A DNA stretch of 64,000 bases, from IMG/VR virus record IMGVR_UViG_3300027917_000032, positions 23,929 through 87,928 of that record; one strand, given 5' to 3'. Positions 1-7,277 of the stretch are shown here, one piece after another. The notes under the pieces are model-generated. The model searched no databases. It saw nothing but the letters and a program-made list of their open reading frames with translations, and had not been told where the DNA came from. A program made the position numbers and the translations under genes. Origin of the DNA: a virus. How positions within the stretch are numbered: the stretch's first letter is position 1; every line of letters starts with the position of its first letter.

Positions 1-131
1 TCGTGTTCTTTGATCCACTCCGGGGTGGCGTGAACATAGTCGTCGTCGCCGTGGCCCGCTAGACAAGCAGTACCAGAAAGATGAATCTGACAAGTCTCGC
101 ACGGCCCGCTGCAATCGCTAAACAGTTTCAT
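1..131 (-). CDS. Cys-rich small protein, cut by the window edge
   Basis: The reading frame opens with ATG at 131 and stays open to position 1, giving 43 visible residues. A GAGG Shine-Dalgarno sequence lies 6 bases before the start. The amino end reads MKLFSDCSGPCETC, followed by a fourth Cys near residue 23 and an Asp-rich GHGDDD stretch, which suggests a small metal-binding fold. It lies 14 bases downstream of the DNA polymerase gene on the same strand, so it is the next gene of unit L1. The family is not recognised and the carboxyl end is outside the window. Confidence 0.6.
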   Translation of the reverse strand, partial: MKLFSDCSGPCETCQIHLSGTACLAGHGDDDYVHATPEWIKEH

Positions 132-145
132 CGGCTTCCTCGTGC

Positions 146-2677
146 TTAAAGGGACCACTCAGATTCGATAGCTGCAAGATCAGCTTCGTCTTGGGCAGCG
201 AACTCCAATTCGCAATCTGGTTCTGGCACGCCAAAGCTACCAGTTGCGCCTTCGTCAAGCGCTGCAGCCAGTTGACTCTCGATTCCTTGTCCATCGGTTT
301 CCTCCGGGGGTTTGATGTGTACTAAATCCGAACCGCTGCCTTTTTCGCCCCAGTTTTCCAGCTTCTTAAACCACTTCATGCCGATCAGCGGCACCTGGGG
401 GCGGTACTCTTCGACCGCTTTCTCCACAATGGCAGCCACTTCATCCTCGTGACCTGGCCGCGTTACACACATGATTTCGTCGTGGACGTTCATTGGAGCC
501 ACAATCCAGTCACTAACACCCGCAGGCTGCACGTCCCAGATACGCCGCTGCACGCGCTTCGTAATCTGAGCACCGGGGGACTGGATTAAGTGGTTGTTGG
601 CCGCGCGGGTGTTGCCAGCTTGAATCTGAAACGCCGCCCCGTAGATCGCGGACGATGTAGCACCGGCGACGCGCTGCTCGCGGTCGCGTCGCACCACTTT
701 CAGATCGACCTTGTTCCAATGCTTCGGCGGGCGACGGGCCAAATTGAAAAGCTCTTTCGAGACGCGGTTCTCCAGCGTAAAGTAGCGGCGGAAACCAAGG
801 AACGTCTCGGAGTAGTCATCCGGTTCGGTCCAGGTGATTGCAGTGCCGATACCTTCGGGTTGCTTCAACGCTTGGAACCGGGCAAATACATCCTCGCGGG
901 ACCGTTTGATACCGGGGTACTGCCGCTGGAATCGCACGAACGCTTCTTCGGCCACGGCAAGCGGAATAGCCAGCTTGTTGTGAATCGTGTTATGATCGCC
1001 GCCGTACAGCATAGCAAACACCGCTTGCTTGCCACGGGTATACATATCCAACTCTTTGTCCCCGTCCGACGCCAGAATCTCCTCATACGACGTACCGGGG
1101 TAAATAGCCTGCCCCATCAGAGCGTGAATCTTCTTACCCGAAAGCAACGCGGCCCTCAGAGCGGGGTCTTTGAACACAGCGTCGGCCAACGTGACTTCAA
1201 ACGAATCGAAGTCACCGCCGCACAGAACCATCCCGTCCCACGCCAGCGGGAACATGCGTCGCACTTCTTCGGAGTGCTTGATACCTTGAGCGTTCAGCCC
1301 GTCGCCGCCCGACATGCGGGAGGAGAGCGTACCGATAACCTTAAAGCTCGCGTGAAAGCGGCCAGCCTTAATCAGTTTGCTATGTAGCTCGACTTCTTTC
1401 GCGGCTTGTTTAATCTCCAGAATCTCCCGCGCTCGCTCTGAAGCAGGCATGGGGCCAAGATCAAGCTCGCCCTTGCCACGACAGCGGAGACAGCCATCCC
1501 CGAAACACTTGATACAAAGTTCGCCCGGCTCCTCCACAACCATTTCGTCGCGGATTTGCTCCAGGTTACTTTTCTTCGTAGAGTCATCAATCAGCAACGA
1601 CTCCGTATCATCCATGCAATCACGAATGTATCGCCGCACTTGATCGGGTTTATTGATATTCACGGGCGACCGTGCGACAATTGCCTGCGCCTTTGCAAGA
1701 AGCTCTTTCGTTTGATCGGTGTCCACCACGAAACCGTGCCAGCGGACAGCCGCCACCATGCAGGAAAGCACGCTGTCATCGTCGCCCGGCTCGGGATGAC
1801 CGAAGTGTTCGTCCAGCAGACGTGTGTACTTCACGTCGTCGCGGGCGTAACGACGCGCCTCTTCGTTTACGGCCCAGTATTGAATGTGTTTGTCGATTAC
1901 GGCGGGCCATGCGTAGCCTTTAGAATCGCCATGCTTATCAAAGCACTCCCAGCCCTTATCAGGCGACGAAACACCGAGGGCGTAGGGAACGTAGCCAAGC
2001 TCAAAGGGACGATACTCTGGCGGAACCTCCACGTCTTTGAACGAGTGAAATTCTGGGTTGAGCCCCAGCGCATACTCGGCCAGGTATTTGAGGCCGCCAG
2101 CCGGATTGAACATGAGACACACGTCTTTGAAGTCGGGGTCAATCTCGCCCTTCTTGTTCTTCCGGTCGTACACCTGCCACTTCGGGGCGTTAGTGTCACG
2201 CCGCTTGGCAAAGAGGATGCCGTCAAGCTCCACCCGCTCCTCAAGCTCTTTCGCTAATGCACCCGCAAGCACCGTGGGCACTTTGCGAATACGAACCGGG
2301 TCGCGGCTCATCAGGCATTGATACTTGTCCTGCCGAGAAATGAGCATCAGGTCAAGAGCCGACGCCGGTTTGACGCACGGGCCGTCTCTACCCATCGGCT
2401 CCATTTCCGCAACCAGCGGGATGTTCGTCGCCGGGACCAGATCGGGCGGCAGCAGACGGAAGATGGTATAGAGCTTGCACAGATGAAACATATCGAAGCT
2501 GAGGTTGAAGCCAACCATCGCATATTGCATCAACTCTTCGATCAGGTCGCAAGACTCATGGGCCGGGCGGGTCCAGGGTTCAAACAGTTGAATCTCGCCG
2601 TCATCAATCGCGTACTGAATCAACACGGGCAGCCCGTGAAATCCACACGTCTCGCTGTCGAGGTAGAGTTTCTTCAC
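146..2677 (-). CDS. Family A DNA polymerase with 3'-5' exonuclease and an inserted zinc knuckle
   Basis: This is the replicative DNA polymerase of the phage (843 aa). The DEDDy proofreading domain shows ExoI D7/E9, ExoII N58...D62 and an ExoIII tyrosine block near 275-285 (RYARDDVKY). Polymerase motif A (GGDFDSFEV) is near 485, motif B (RGKQAVFAMLYGG) near 545 and motif C (NVHDEI) near 728. Between exonuclease and palm, near residues 385-400, is a CxxCxGxGCxxC knuckle (LCIKCFGDGCLRC), which is not standard in PolA. I chose the GTG start at 2677 because GGGAGGAG lies 5 bases upstream and GTGA overlaps the stop of the previous gene. A TTG 5 codons earlier is less likely. The acidic tail (last ~50 residues) is low complexity. 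The function is clear; the role of the knuckle is unknown. Confidence 0.96.
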   Translation of the reverse strand: MKKLYLDSETCGFHGLPVLIQYAIDDGEIQLFEPWTRPAHESCDLIEELMQYAMVGFNLSFDMFHLCKLYTIFRLLPPDLVPATNIPLVAEMEPMGRDGPCVKPASALDLMLISRQDKYQCLMSRDPVRIRKVPTVLAGALAKELEERVELDGILFAKRRDTNAPKWQVYDRKNKKGEIDPDFKDVCLMFNPAGGLKYLAEYALGLNPEFHSFKDVEVPPEYRPFELGYVPYALGVSSPDKGWECFDKHGDSKGYAWPAVIDKHIQYWAVNEEARRYARDDVKYTRLLDEHFGHPEPGDDDSVLSCMVAAVRWHGFVVDTDQTKELLAKAQAIVARSPVNINKPDQVRRYIRDCMDDTESLLIDDSTKKSNLEQIRDEMVVEEPGELCIKCFGDGCLRCRGKGELDLGPMPASERAREILEIKQAAKEVELHSKLIKAGRFHASFKVIGTLSSRMSGGDGLNAQGIKHSEEVRRMFPLAWDGMVLCGGDFDSFEVTLADAVFKDPALRAALLSGKKIHALMGQAIYPGTSYEEILASDGDKELDMYTRGKQAVFAMLYGGDHNTIHNKLAIPLAVAEEAFVRFQRQYPGIKRSREDVFARFQALKQPEGIGTAITWTEPDDYSETFLGFRRYFTLENRVSKELFNLARRPPKHWNKVDLKVVRRDREQRVAGATSSAIYGAAFQIQAGNTRAANNHLIQSPGAQITKRVQRRIWDVQPAGVSDWIVAPMNVHDEIMCVTRPGHEDEVAAIVEKAVEEYRPQVPLIGMKWFKKLENWGEKGSGSDLVHIKPPEETDGQGIESQLAAALDEGATGSFGVPEPDCELEFAAQDEADLAAIESEWSL

Positions 2678-2874
2678 AGAATCTCCTCCCAAGGAATCTC
2701 GGTCGCTTTATCCGGCTGACCGTCACGAAACCGCAGCACAGTCCAAATGCGTTGGTCGGGCGGCTCGGGCGACTGCTTGAGCCACCGTACCATTTCACGC
2801 TTCACCGTCCACGCCCCAATAACGCGGTAGGTGTTGTAGTTGTAGAACAACCAAATATAGCGGGCTCTTGCCAT
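2674..2874 (-). CDS. Small conserved-looking protein coupled to the DNA polymerase
   Basis: A 66-residue basic and aromatic protein (WLFYNYNTYRVIGAW near residues 8-22, then a WTVKREMVRWL segment) whose function I do not recognise. It starts at ATG with GGAGAG 4 bases upstream and its TGA overlaps the GTG of the polymerase gene, so the two are translationally coupled. The coupling suggests, without proving, a role next to the polymerase. Confidence 0.7.
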   Translation of the reverse strand: MARARYIWLFYNYNTYRVIGAWTVKREMVRWLKQSPEPPDQRIWTVLRFRDGQPDKATEIPWEEIL

Positions 2875-2883
2875 TGGACTCTC

Positions 2884-3123
2884 CTAGAATCTCGGCGCAG
2901 ACACGATTCTGTACTTAAACTTGAAACCTTCATCTGTTTCCGTAACAATAATGGTATCACTATCCAAGTCAACCGAAACCGACAGGGTATCAGGGTGCCC
3001 GCCGATATTTCGCAGATGGTGGTGATACGCTATTTGTCGGCACTGCCGCTTATCGGTTGTATAACCAGCCGACAGGATTATATCGCCCATCGACCCAGCG
3101 ATAAGGAAGATAATATCGCTCAT
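2884..3123 (-). CDS. Hypothetical protein with hydrophobic amino end
   Basis: A 79-residue protein starting MSDIIFLIAGSMGDIILSAG, a hydrophobic stretch that could be a weak membrane segment or a buried helix. It is followed by a polar region with three consecutive His residues and a carboxyl half rich in Asp and Val. The ATG at 3123 is preferred over an upstream in-frame ATG because AGGAGAG lies 3 bases before it. It has no recognised family. It sits in the L1 early block between a DUF4326 protein and the polymerase pair. Confidence 0.7.
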   Translation of the reverse strand: MSDIIFLIAGSMGDIILSAGYTTDKRQCRQIAYHHHLRNIGGHPDTLSVSVDLDSDTIIVTETDEGFKFKYRIVSAPRF

Positions 3124-3196
3124 GTTCTCTCCTGGTTTAGTCACCCTAACAGCGATCTTAATGGGTATTTCGGGGTTCCTGGTTTGGTGACGGCTA

Positions 3197-3454
3197 CTAT
3201 GAACCCTTGTTCGCCAACTCCGCGAGTACGTCGCCGTGGCACGGCTTAGGCTTACACCAACAGCCCAGCCGCTTACCTTTGAGGAAGCTCAGTTGGGCCA
3301 TCAAGTGTGGCTGCGTCGGCACCCACGCCCGGTACTTCTCGACACACTCCTCCTGCGTGCCGTCTCGCCCCACGATGAAGGGATTACCCCACTGCCCAGG
3401 GCGGCCAATGTAAACATCATAGTCATCGCGGCGGCAATTAACCACGGTTGTCAT
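3197..3454 (-). CDS. DUF4326 family protein
   Basis: An 85-residue protein with the DUF4326 signature: YIGRPGQWGNPF near residue 15, ECVEKYRAW in the middle, and LGCWCKPKPCHGDVLAEL at the carboxyl end. The paired WC..P.PCHGD motif looks like a catalytic or metal-binding site. The family is widespread in phages and bacteria and its reaction is not established as far as I know. GAGG lies 6 bases before the ATG, and the start overlaps the end of the upstream gene by 17 bases. Confidence 0.85.
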   Translation of the reverse strand: MTTVVNCRRDDYDVYIGRPGQWGNPFIVGRDGTQEECVEKYRAWVPTQPHLMAQLSFLKGKRLGCWCKPKPCHGDVLAELANKGS

Positions 3455-3668
3455 CGTCTACCTCAATGATATAGTCGATCATGTCGCGGAGCATCAGTAG
3501 GTTTTCCTTTGTTTGAGCCATCTGATACTTTTCCAGGTCCAAGCACGTCGCCTTACTTAGCCACTCATCTAGCGACCAAGCCGGGTTAAAATTCATCGCG
3601 GCCCCGCTTAAAACAAACGAGACGCGCGTGCCCGCCGAAGGAACGTCGTACTTAAATTGAATCGTCAT
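3438..3668 (-). CDS. Hypothetical protein
   Basis: A 76-residue protein of unknown family (MTIQFKYDVPSAGTRVSF...). The amino half looks like beta strands and the carboxyl half is helical with Met and Asp residues. The ATG at 3668 is chosen because GGAG lies 6 bases upstream; a TTG 6 codons earlier has no site. It overlaps both neighbours slightly, as usual in this operon. Confidence 0.65.
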   Translation of the reverse strand: MTIQFKYDVPSAGTRVSFVLSGAAMNFNPAWSLDEWLSKATCLDLEKYQMAQTKENLLMLRDMIDYIIEVDDDNRG

Positions 3669-3834
3669 CGAACACTCCACGGTCAATTGCCTTCTCCAGA
3701 TACTCGGCCAACCTGTTCAGCATCTTCTCGATTTCCACGCGGGTTGCGTCAATGTCGGTATCCTCCATCACTGGCTTAGCCGACGCATCGTAGAGGTAGT
3801 AGTAGACGAGGATTTGCATGTCGTCGCGCGTCAT
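3652..3834 (-). CDS. Small acidic helical protein
   Basis: A 60-residue acidic protein (MTRDDMQILVYYYLYDA...) predicted to be mostly helical, ending in DDDSI. GGAG is 6 bases before the ATG. It overlaps the next gene's start by 17 bases. The family is not recognised. Confidence 0.65.
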   Translation of the reverse strand: MTRDDMQILVYYYLYDASAKPVMEDTDIDATRVEIEKMLNRLAEYLEKAIDRGVFDDDSI

Positions 3835-3980
3835 TGGAGTCTCCGAATCTCTTGGTTGACTTCTGCCAACCGCTCTTTCAGTTTCGTCACGTCTTGCCGG
3901 AAGTACGCGCGCTCAATGGCGTGCTCGATTGCCTCTTGCTCAATCAGAAGTTCCTTCAGCCGCAGGAATTTGTCTCGCAT
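3831..3980 (-). CDS. 49-residue coiled-coil protein
   Basis: A short frame, ATG at 3980 to TGA at 3831. The protein is almost all helix with heptad-like Leu and Ile spacing (KFLRLKELLIEQEAIEHA, then TKLKERLAEVNQEIRRL). The ATG overlaps the stop of the upstream gene (TGATG) and its own TGA overlaps the next ATG (ATGA). GGAAGAG lies 2 bases upstream. The overlaps on both sides and the clean coiled-coil pattern argue that it is real. It probably mediates oligomerisation; no function is assigned. Confidence 0.65.
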   Translation of the reverse strand: MRDKFLRLKELLIEQEAIEHAIERAYFRQDVTKLKERLAEVNQEIRRLQ

Positions 3981-4360
3981 CACTCTTCCCATAGCTCGTA
4001 TTCATAGCTATCATTCGGGCCACGCAACTTAACTCCCAGCACGGGGGCCGTTCTCAGGATGCCTCTTCGGCGTTTCCGAAGCACCATCTTCAAACCGTAC
4101 CCTATAATCTCAGGGAGGAAAATACCTGTCTCTGGGTCCATGCTGCCGAGTACAATGGCTTTGTCACGGGGCCAGAAGATTCGCTCGCTGGCGAAAATAA
4201 CTACCCCTCTTTCGGGGGTGCCCACTTCAAGCTCATAGTGGTCGTCGGACATGGTAATCGCCACCCGCGTTTTTCGGGCCAATTTCCGCACGTTCACGCA
4301 GCCGTGGTCCCGGTGCCATGCTAGAAGCTCGGCTTGCTTTTTCAGGAGTTTGTTTCGCAT
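3980..4360 (-). CDS. Basic hypothetical protein
   Basis: A 126-residue protein with a strongly basic amino third (KLLKKQAELLAW, NVRKLARKTRV) and a basic KMVLRKRRRGILR stretch near residues 90-103, which suggests nucleic-acid binding. The middle (ELEVGTPERGVVIFASERIFWPRDKA) looks like beta strands. The family is not recognised. It follows the ParB-like gene by 2 bases with only a weak GAAGAG site. Confidence 0.65.
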   Translation of the reverse strand: MRNKLLKKQAELLAWHRDHGCVNVRKLARKTRVAITMSDDHYELEVGTPERGVVIFASERIFWPRDKAIVLGSMDPETGIFLPEIIGYGLKMVLRKRRRGILRTAPVLGVKLRGPNDSYEYELWEE

Positions 4361-4362
4361 AG

Positions 4363-5130
4363 TTACTCTTCAGTGCAAGTTTCATGCCAAAGTTGGTCAT
4401 CGGTCAAAAACCCCGCTGCCCATGAAAGAGCATCGTAAGGATGCGGAAAAACACCGGCCATGTTTAATTTTGTCAACATTGTGACGATTTCCCGCCTCGA
4501 CCGCGAGGAGCGCCGCGACGCCAGCAGTGTTCGTCCTTTGACGCCGCGACTACGCGCCGCCTCAATTTCCGTAGCCAATATAGCCTGATCCTTTGGACTT
4601 GTTCGGTAGAACTTCAACAAGTCTCTCATGCCGAACACGCCCGCAGCAACTTTGTCTTGTATCTCTTGAGATAGCTCGCGGATTCGCCACCGCACCATCA
4701 CCCACAGATAAGACTTGCATAACTCTTTAGCAATATGGGTAATTGGCACATCGTCGGAGTAGTTTTTCCACAAAGCCCGCGCTTCTTCAATAAGCGTCAA
4801 GTCTTTGCGCTCTAGGTTCTCCACAAGATTCAGTAACGATGCGGCTTCTGGCGTTAGCCCTGTCAACACTGTTGCCGCGATGGTTGACCACTTTAACAGG
4901 TACTTTGCCGCCGTGTAGCGTCTATGCCCAGCGATAATACGAAACTCGTAGTCGCCCTCCCACGGCTGCACTAGAATGGGCATTTGTAACCCGTGCTGCT
5001 TCATACTAGCGGCAAGCTCAGCACATGATTGCGGAGTGACCACGCTGCGACAGTTGAAGTCGGGATCGAGATAAATAGCCGACAGCGGAAGCTCCAGCGT
5101 CTTATACTCGTCAAGTTCCGTATACTTCAT
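4363..5130 (-). CDS. ParB/sulfiredoxin-fold DNA-binding protein
   Basis: A 255-residue ParB-N family protein. Residues 15-80 hold the fold, with ILVQPWEGDYEFRIIAGHRRYTAA containing the GxRRYxA nucleotide-binding motif. This is followed by LNLVENLERKDLTLIEEARAL, the typical ParB linker, and a helix-turn-helix near 115-140 (PITHIAKELCKSYLWVMVR). It may bind the short repeats at 22048-22618 or 62501-64000, or act as a regulator. No ParA is visible. The ATG overlaps the upstream stop (ATGA). It is a distant paralogue of the protein at 21075-22013. Confidence 0.85.
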   Translation of the reverse strand: MKYTELDEYKTLELPLSAIYLDPDFNCRSVVTPQSCAELAASMKQHGLQMPILVQPWEGDYEFRIIAGHRRYTAAKYLLKWSTIAATVLTGLTPEAASLLNLVENLERKDLTLIEEARALWKNYSDDVPITHIAKELCKSYLWVMVRWRIRELSQEIQDKVAAGVFGMRDLLKFYRTSPKDQAILATEIEAARSRGVKGRTLLASRRSSRSRREIVTMLTKLNMAGVFPHPYDALSWAAGFLTDDQLWHETCTEE

Positions 5131-5483
5131 GGAAAGAGCCGATTGATCGTCACTTCAGGTGTCCAACTAATCCACGGCTTCTTTGCCGCCTCAAACTTCT
5201 TCGTGGATTCCATGTACCAACGCGCCGTGCGGCGACCGTTTCCATGATCGACAATCTCACGGTCATACTCCTTCATCATAGCGTCATCAATGCAATCCCG
5301 AAACGCGGTGTGGAGAATAGCAATCAAGCCGTGAATAACCAACTCCACGTCGAATGATCTGCGACCATCTTCATAAGAAGTCAGCCGATGGGCGAGCATC
5401 GTCGTCAAGGTGGGGCAGTCGAGCCCCTGCGGATCGTCTGTGCCAACCCGAAACTTGAGGGTCACTTCGTAGTCCTGCATCAT
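5127..5483 (-). CDS. Hypothetical protein
   Basis: A 118-residue protein beginning MMQDYEVTLKFRVGTDDPQG with a beta-rich first part, a helix through ELVIHGLIAILHTAFRDC, and a basic carboxyl half. The start at 5483 has GGAGA 7 bases upstream and overlaps the previous stop; the frame is open 36 codons further but without a ribosome site. The function is unknown. Confidence 0.65.
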   Translation of the reverse strand: MMQDYEVTLKFRVGTDDPQGLDCPTLTTMLAHRLTSYEDGRRSFDVELVIHGLIAILHTAFRDCIDDAMMKEYDREIVDHGNGRRTARWYMESTKKFEAAKKPWISWTPEVTINRLFP

Positions 5484-5833
5484 CGCGCTTTCTCCGGGAG
5501 TATGATTCTCAGTTGGAGGTACATCGTATTCTTCCCGCCTAGCTTCCGCCGAGTCTGACAGACAAGAGTGCCATCCGGGTTCTTGTTCCACTTAGCTCCA
5601 ATCAAACGGAGATTGTTGGTAATCCGCTCACGCAACGATACTTGGTGAGCGGCGTTCTTAGCCGACCACTCCAGTAGCAAATCGTAGGGCTTACGGCTCG
5701 GGCGAATCTTATCGGGCGTGGGAAAGTTGCCCGGCAGGTGATCGTGGAGCGTCTGCACCAGCCGAATCGCCTTCATCAATTTGCCAGCTTCATAAGTGAA
5801 GGCTTCAATGGTTTCAAGATACTTAGCGTTCAT
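5480..5833 (-). CDS. Hypothetical protein
   Basis: A 117-residue protein, helical in the first half (YLETIEAFTYEAGKLMKAIRL) and strand-rich and basic in the second (GTLVCQTRRKLGGKNTMYLQLRIIL). The ATG overlaps the stop of the 18-codon frame upstream (ATGA). The family is not recognised. Confidence 0.65.
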   Translation of the reverse strand: MNAKYLETIEAFTYEAGKLMKAIRLVQTLHDHLPGNFPTPDKIRPSRKPYDLLLEWSAKNAAHQVSLRERITNNLRLIGAKWNKNPDGTLVCQTRRKLGGKNTMYLQLRIILPEKAR

Positions 5834-5886
5834 TCTTCGTAGTACACTCCATAGCCAAGTCGTTCGGATTCGCCATATTTAAGCAT
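5830..5886 (-). CDS. 18-residue micro-ORF locked between two frames
   Basis: ATG at 5886 overlaps the stop of the frame upstream (TGATG) and the TGA overlaps the ATG of the next gene (ATGA). GGGGG lies 6 bases before the ATG. The peptide is MLKYGESERLGYGVYYEE. It could be a real peptide or a device that couples translation of the next gene, whose own site is poorly spaced. The overlaps are visible; expression is inferred. Confidence 0.35.
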   Translation of the reverse strand: MLKYGESERLGYGVYYEE

Positions 5887-6155
5887 CAAACGCCCCCGAT
5901 CTGCGGAGGTTCCGACAGTAGATAACCGCTTAGCGACTCAAACTTTTTCTCTGTGCCGATAGGCAACGCGACACGGTATACTGCGTCGCGGTATTGATCG
6001 GGCATATCGGCTGTTCCGAATACGCAGGAACTTGTCAAGATGCCCCGGCACTTGATAAGAGCTTGAAACACTCGGGCAACCGAAGTCTTACCGAGATTAG
6101 GCGGGCGTGTAGTAAATTCTTCGCCAACATCCCAATACCGATAGAGTTGCCCCAA
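5886..6155 (-). CDS. Possible small protein downstream of tRNA-Thr, start uncertain
   Basis: An open frame between tRNA-Thr and the 18-codon frame. With the TTG at 6155 it gives 89 residues (LGQLYRYWDVGEEF..., NLGKTSVARVFQALIKC..., MPDQYRDAVYRVALP). An ATG start would leave only 40 codons from 6005. No convincing ribosome site is present for either start. The frame continues upstream through the tRNA, which is an artefact. The composition looks protein-like, but coding is not certain. Confidence 0.35.
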   Translation of the reverse strand: MGQLYRYWDVGEEFTTRPPNLGKTSVARVFQALIKCRGILTSSCVFGTADMPDQYRDAVYRVALPIGTEKKFESLSGYLLSEPPQIGGV

Positions 6156-6163
6156 CCGCTCAA

Positions 6164-6236
6164 AGCTGCGGGTGAGAGTCGAACTCACAACCTGCGGATT
6201 ACAAATCCGCTGCTCTGCCAGTTGAGCTACCGCAGC
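6164..6236 (-). tRNA. tRNA-Thr (UGU)
   Basis: A complete cloverleaf. The acceptor arm GCTGCGG pairs with CCGCAGC, the D stem is GCTC/GAGC-like, the anticodon stem GCGGA/TCCGC closes the loop TTTGTAA (anticodon TGT), and the T arm has loop TTCGACT. The discriminator is T at 6164. The 3' CCA is not encoded, so the host must add it. Confidence 0.9.
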
Positions 6237-6241
6237 GCCAT

Positions 6242-6403
6242 TCATCTGTTCATCTTTGCTCGGCACCATTGGCATACCTTTTTGTACGGGCCACACGGAG
6301 CCAGGTGGACACAGTACGTTCGCCAGCGGCTAAGGTACTCAACAATGCCGCCCTTGCGCCCGCATAGTTCACACTTCTGTTCACACTTCTGTTCATCTTT
6401 CAT
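6242..6403 (-). CDS. 53-residue Cys-rich zinc-ribbon-like protein between tRNA genes
   Basis: The frame starts at ATG 6403, immediately after tRNA-Asn, and ends 5 bases before tRNA-Thr. It reads MKDEQKCEQKCELCGRKGG, with a later YCVHLAPC and a VCQWCRAK pair, giving two CxxC pairs typical of a zinc ribbon. There is no good Shine-Dalgarno sequence because the upstream bases are the tRNA 3' end, so translation may need processing of the tRNA transcript. Alternatively it is a spacer that happens to be open. Confidence 0.5.
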   Translation of the reverse strand: MKDEQKCEQKCELCGRKGGIVEYLSRWRTYCVHLAPCGPYKKVCQWCRAKMNR

Positions 6404-6405
6404 AG

Positions 6406-6478
6406 CTGTGCAGGCAGGGCTCGAACCTGCGACGACCGGATTAACAGTCCGGGGCTCTACCAACTGAGCTACTGCACA
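6406..6478 (-). tRNA. tRNA-Asn (GUU)
   Basis: A complete cloverleaf: acceptor TGTGCAG with CTGCACA, D arm GCTC AGTTGGTA GAGC, anticodon stem CCGGA/TCCGG with loop CTGTTAA (anticodon GTT), T stem GCAGG/CCTGC with loop TTCGAGC, discriminator G. No CCA is encoded. Confidence 0.93.
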
Positions 6479-6483
6479 GTAAG

Positions 6484-6557
6484 TCACGCGGGGAGGGATC
6501 GAACCTCCGTCTCTCCCGTACAATCGGAAGGCTTTGCTCTCTTTAAGCTACCGCGTG
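6484..6557 (-). tRNA. Degenerate tRNA-like gene, anticodon uncertain (UGU by position)
   Basis: The acceptor CACGCGG pairs with CCGCGTG and the T arm GGAGG/CCTCC with loop TTCGATC is canonical, and the total length is normal. The D arm can form GCTT/AAGC but its loop lacks the usual GG. The anticodon arm TTCCG/GGGAG has a G-G mismatch next to the loop ATTGTAC. Counting gives anticodon TGT; sliding the stem by one base would change it. It could be a second tRNA-Thr, a tRNA with altered identity or a decaying copy. Confidence 0.6.
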
Positions 6558-6706
6558 ATAGGCTTGCGTGGCGGGTGGTGTTTCACTTATCGGGCGTCGC
6601 CAGTTTCAGCCAGTCAGCACCTACGCTGGCGGGGACTGTTACCCTCCCACCTACTCTACACGACCACGCTCGGTCACGACCTTCCGCCTACCTTAATCAT
6701 ATCACA

Positions 6707-7270
6707 CTAATCCTGCTTGTCAAGCAATTTCCGCCGCATCCGGTAGATTATTTGGTCATACCCGCCCACGGGCAACTCTTTGCAGTAGGCGAGAAGTAGA
6801 TTAAGCTCGTCCAGTCCGTAGTATTCCCTCCACGGGCGTTTACCGGGTGTCGCGCCTACTGTGGGTAGCTCTATAAAGGGGATGCCCATACTTCCGAAGA
6901 AGGTGTCCAGATCATGCTGCAAAGCCTCATAATGCAGATGAGTACGAGTGTAATGGTTATGCAGAAAGAGCAGGTTGTAGGGATCGCGGCAGTTCTGTAA
7001 CAACTGCTTCAGATACCCGGCAAGGTCGAGTCCTGGGAGGCTCAGCAACCACTTTGTCACGAGAATGTCGGCAGGATTGCGAACAACGCTAAAGGGATAA
7101 CATTTGCTCAGTCCATGCACGCCACGCCTTTTAAGGTCTTTAAGCGTAGAGTGATGCGAACCAACCTCGTGACTGTCCGTATGTTGAAGCAGCGCATTAC
7201 GCAAGGCACGGGACGCGGTATGCGGCTCAGCCAGAAACAGGTAACGATAACGACGATTGATTACGGCCAT
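6707..7270 (-). CDS. Sulfotransferase-like protein (first of two)
   Basis: A 187-residue protein of the sulfotransferase fold. The 5'-phosphosulfate loop of the PAPS site corresponds to LAEPHTASRALRNAL (residues 13-27, family form P.TGS..L). The 3'-phosphate site corresponds to SVVRNPADILVTKW (61-74, family form RNP.dr..S). A GSHHST motif lies at 38-43. It would transfer sulfate from PAPS to a sugar or other hydroxyl acceptor. It is shorter than typical sulfotransferases. GAGGAAACA precedes the ATG. The paralogue upstream shares the same motifs. The substrate is unknown. Confidence 0.75.
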   Translation of the reverse strand: MAVINRRYRYLFLAEPHTASRALRNALLQHTDSHEVGSHHSTLKDLKRRGVHGLSKCYPFSVVRNPADILVTKWLLSLPGLDLAGYLKQLLQNCRDPYNLLFLHNHYTRTHLHYEALQHDLDTFFGSMGIPFIELPTVGATPGKRPWREYYGLDELNLLLAYCKELPVGGYDQIIYRMRRKLLDKQD

Positions 7271-7277
7271 TGTTTCC

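Noticed and set aside
590-2719. Several plus-strand frames opposite the DNA polymerase
   Set aside because: The minus strand has a full polymerase with all motifs; the plus frames are mirror images without motifs.
6165-6523. Open frames reading through the tRNA genes (VAQLAEQR and VAQLVEPR translations)
   Set aside because: These are the usual false frames across structured tRNA genes; cloverleaves are complete there.
6558-6706. A further tRNA or structured RNA upstream of the tRNA-like gene
   Set aside because: Direct repeats and a few short stems are present but no T-arm consensus or complete cloverleaf could be folded by eye.
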